Below, in pieces: positions 61,693 through 64,000 of a DNA stretch of 64,000 bases. The notes under the pieces are model-generated. The model did not search any database. It was not told the DNA's origin and saw only the letters and a program-made list of their open reading frames with translations. A program made the translations under genes and the position numbers. The stretch is from Warburgia ugandensis (lineage: Eukaryota; Streptophyta; Magnoliopsida; Canellales; Canellaceae). The stretch spans positions 66,879,495 to 66,943,494 of the forward strand of contig CP141127.1 of the NCBI GenBank assembly GCA_035236585.1. The letters run 5' to 3'. The number at the start of each line of letters is the position of its first letter. Within the stretch, counting starts at the first letter, position 1.

Positions 61693-64000
61693 TGTGACGA
61701 CCCGAGTTTTTATATGATGCAATTTTGATAAAAAGGCGAGATCTCTTGTTTTATAAGTATGAGATGCATGAAAATATTTTACTTTTGGAAAACAATCTTT
61801 CATAAAAACCCTAAGTGTCAAAACACATTGTTAATTTATTTAGCCATGGTAAAGTTTAAATCAATATTATTCCCAAGAAAGTGTTAATCACAGCCCCAAC
61901 TATTAGAGAGTAACTACAATCAAGTATCTTTGAAAGATAAGGTAGGGCTTTTACTTACTTGTACTTAGTCTGGATGGTTCCTAGCACAAGCGTTCCTTGC
62001 CCTTAAGTATTTACTTGGTGTCTGAAAAATGTTGAGGATTGGGTGAGTATATACTATACTCAGTAGGAGCCTATCACTACTAGTTTTATAATGCATGAGA
62101 TGTTTTAAAATCATATGCTCATTCAAAACCTATGCATGTTTGAATACTCAAGTGCAACATCGATATTAAAATCCATTGTTAAACTTAAAGGATCATATAA
62201 TCCAAAATCGAAAGTATCATATACATATATATCATAACATCATGATATGCATAAGATGCTTCATGGAATCCAACTCATGGATTTCTAGTATGGTATGGTC
62301 GACCAACATCATATCATGCCATATGAAATGCACATAAATCCATGAAACCATAGGGTCCCACTATGCCCATGACCTCACCATCGTGTGGTCCCCGGGTACC
62401 TAGGGACACAGGATCATATACCTCCACAGGGCATATGACACTTCGACCCAGTGCTGTGACACTAGTGGTAGCCCCCTGTACCACATGCAGTCGAAGCAGG
62501 GACATGCCCTTTTTGGGCGTGGTACCCATCCACCTAATAGTGGTAGAGGCTGGGTGGCCAACCCACATCCCTCGACATAGCACCCACGAGCTTACTAGCG
62601 CAAATCATGTACAATCAAATAAGCCAAAAACCTCTTTTCAAAACCTGTCCTCTTTGGGTCTCTCACAACTGCCTGGCCCTCGGCACTCCAGCGTCTTTTG
62701 GCAACCCTCAAGGACATGCAATCTTTACAAGAACTTAATGCTCATAAATCATGCAATGTATGCAACAGTTTGCAAAACATATCTATGCATAATGTATATA
62801 CAAAACATGTCTATGCATAAAGCATTTGTCACATGCTTGCTAAATAAGTCATATACTTAAATCGTGTATTTGCAAAACAATCATAGTTCTTTTTAAAAGA
62901 ATCTAGTAGTGATAGAGCACCTACCTGACTAGGTTGCGCTAATCCCTTTGTCCTCGGACGCTCCTGAACATGGTTTGGGGACTCAAGGTTAGTTTGGCCT
63001 ATCTTTTATGGGTCTTAGGCATTAGGGGTCCATCCCTATGCCTATGGGTGTCCTAAGGTCCTAATTGGGCCTTGGTATTATCAATTTTCCAAAGGTCTAG
63101 CGGCCATGCGCCACCATCCTATTCTAAGGGTCGTGCTTACCTTTGATTTGGGCTTTGATCAGGGATTTTATAGTTTGGATGTGTCCATGTCGTCGACACG
63201 GACACAACGCCTTTTGTGGCGCCTCAATTGGAGCTCTAGATCTCAAGTTATAAGCGTTTTAGTGTTGTACGTACATAGGAGTCTTAAAAATAAAAAGACG
63301 GAATGCTAGGGCTCTGTGTGTCTGCGACGTGCGCCCTGGCTTCCTTAAGGAACGAAAAACCTGCAGCACTAGCACAATGCGCATCTGGGCATGCGCCTCA
63401 GCGGACGCGTCTGCAGACGCACCGGGTTTCCCGCCTCTCTTTCTCTTTTGCGGGTGCGTCCCTGGATGCGCCCGTTTGGTTTTTCAAATCGTGTCGACGT
63501 GAGAATTTTTGACTGGAACGTCCTGCTCGTTGGGGAACCGGCCCAGGGAACATCCTTGGGTCCTTGGTGGCTCTCCTGGGCTCCGTTTTGCATGGTTTTT
63601 CATGCAAAAACCTAGAGAAATTAATCTTGGAACTATGGTGGAGATGGATTTTGAGGGATCTTGGGCATATGTGGCTCGTTGCTGAGTTTTTCTCCTTATT
63701 TTCCCCTCTAGGTCACTGCTCCACGACGGGTTTTCTTCAACATTTTGGGCTGCCATTAGAGGCGCCCAAGAGCTCTATTTATAGAGCTAAGAGAGGGTTC
63801 TAGAGGGGGCTCTCACCGCCTTTGAATGGCGGTGGAGAAACCTCCAGAATGGCGGTGATTTCTCCTTCAATCACCGTCGTTCTAGAACCCTCTAGAGGTT
63901 GAAGATGAAGGGGTGCCCGTATCGAAACGGGCCCCTGTGTTTTGCAGGTTAAAACCGTTTTTTGTAAAAATTATGTTTTTGCCCCTAAACTTCAAAGGGC
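61693..64000 (-). mobile_element. family B LTR, cut by the window edge
   Basis: Starts TGTGACGACCCGAG and aligns along its length with the solo LTR at 29172-31785, including GAGATCTCTTGTTTTATAAG, the palindrome at 62044-62062, the candidate intron (62924 down to 62022), the GC-rich segment and the TATA inverted repeat at 63771-63788. It interrupts the Athila reverse-transcriptase region. The left flank ends TATGT, which would be the target duplication. Whether this is a solo LTR or part of a full element lies outside the window. Confidence 0.9.

Overview
The window is plant nuclear DNA, almost certainly from an angiosperm. The evidence is a spliced kinesin-5 gene with some 21 GT-AG coding introns, copies of the Au-type plant SINE, a LINE relic, and Ty3/gypsy LTR retrotransposons with the tRNA-iMet primer site typical of plants. 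The species cannot be named from the sequence. There is no bacterial-style operon, CRISPR array, rRNA or recognisable tRNA gene, and I found no intact protein-coding gene.

1-9.4 kb: AT-rich, gene-poor DNA. It holds a possible copia-like relic at the left edge, a CT microsatellite, a two-copy tandem repeat, one isolated exon-like block (7658-7749) and then the upstream region of a kinesin gene. Three AACGG cores typical of G2/M plant promoters lie at 8397-8560.

9.5-21.7 kb: a kinesin-5 (BimC/Eg5 class) gene, readable in about 22 coding exons from N-terminus to C-terminus. It is a pseudogene: seven in-frame stops, two frameshifts, a changed P-loop, and a Ty3/gypsy element (19096-21577, minus strand) inserted into the last exon. 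All splice sites I traced are still GT-AG, so the decay looks recent. Its 3.9-kb intron carries two families of tandem repeats and an inverted pair of SINE tails.

21.7-29.2 kb: 3' flank, an Au SINE, a decayed LINE (zf-RVT then RNase H, plus strand) broken up by microsatellites, then anonymous AT-rich DNA with a 36-bp minisatellite.

29.2-64 kb: nested Ty3/gypsy retrotransposons. In order: a solo LTR with a perfect 5-bp target duplication (29172-31785, minus); a 5'-truncated chromovirus pol with its 3' LTR and a second truncated LTR abutting it (32317-39346, plus); anonymous AT-rich DNA; an Athila-type element on the minus strand (about 48.4-61.7 kb) split by a 9-kb LTR element (49890-58895, target duplication GGGTT); and the start of another LTR related to the solo LTR (61693 to the window end).

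No undescribed multi-gene system is visible. The most interesting unexplained structure is in the LTRs. Three related long-LTR families each put the TATA box inside a short perfect inverted repeat, and each carries a candidate intron of about 0.9-0.97 kb whose 3' end is marked by a palindrome. Part of that candidate intron is better conserved between two families than their ends or leaders are.
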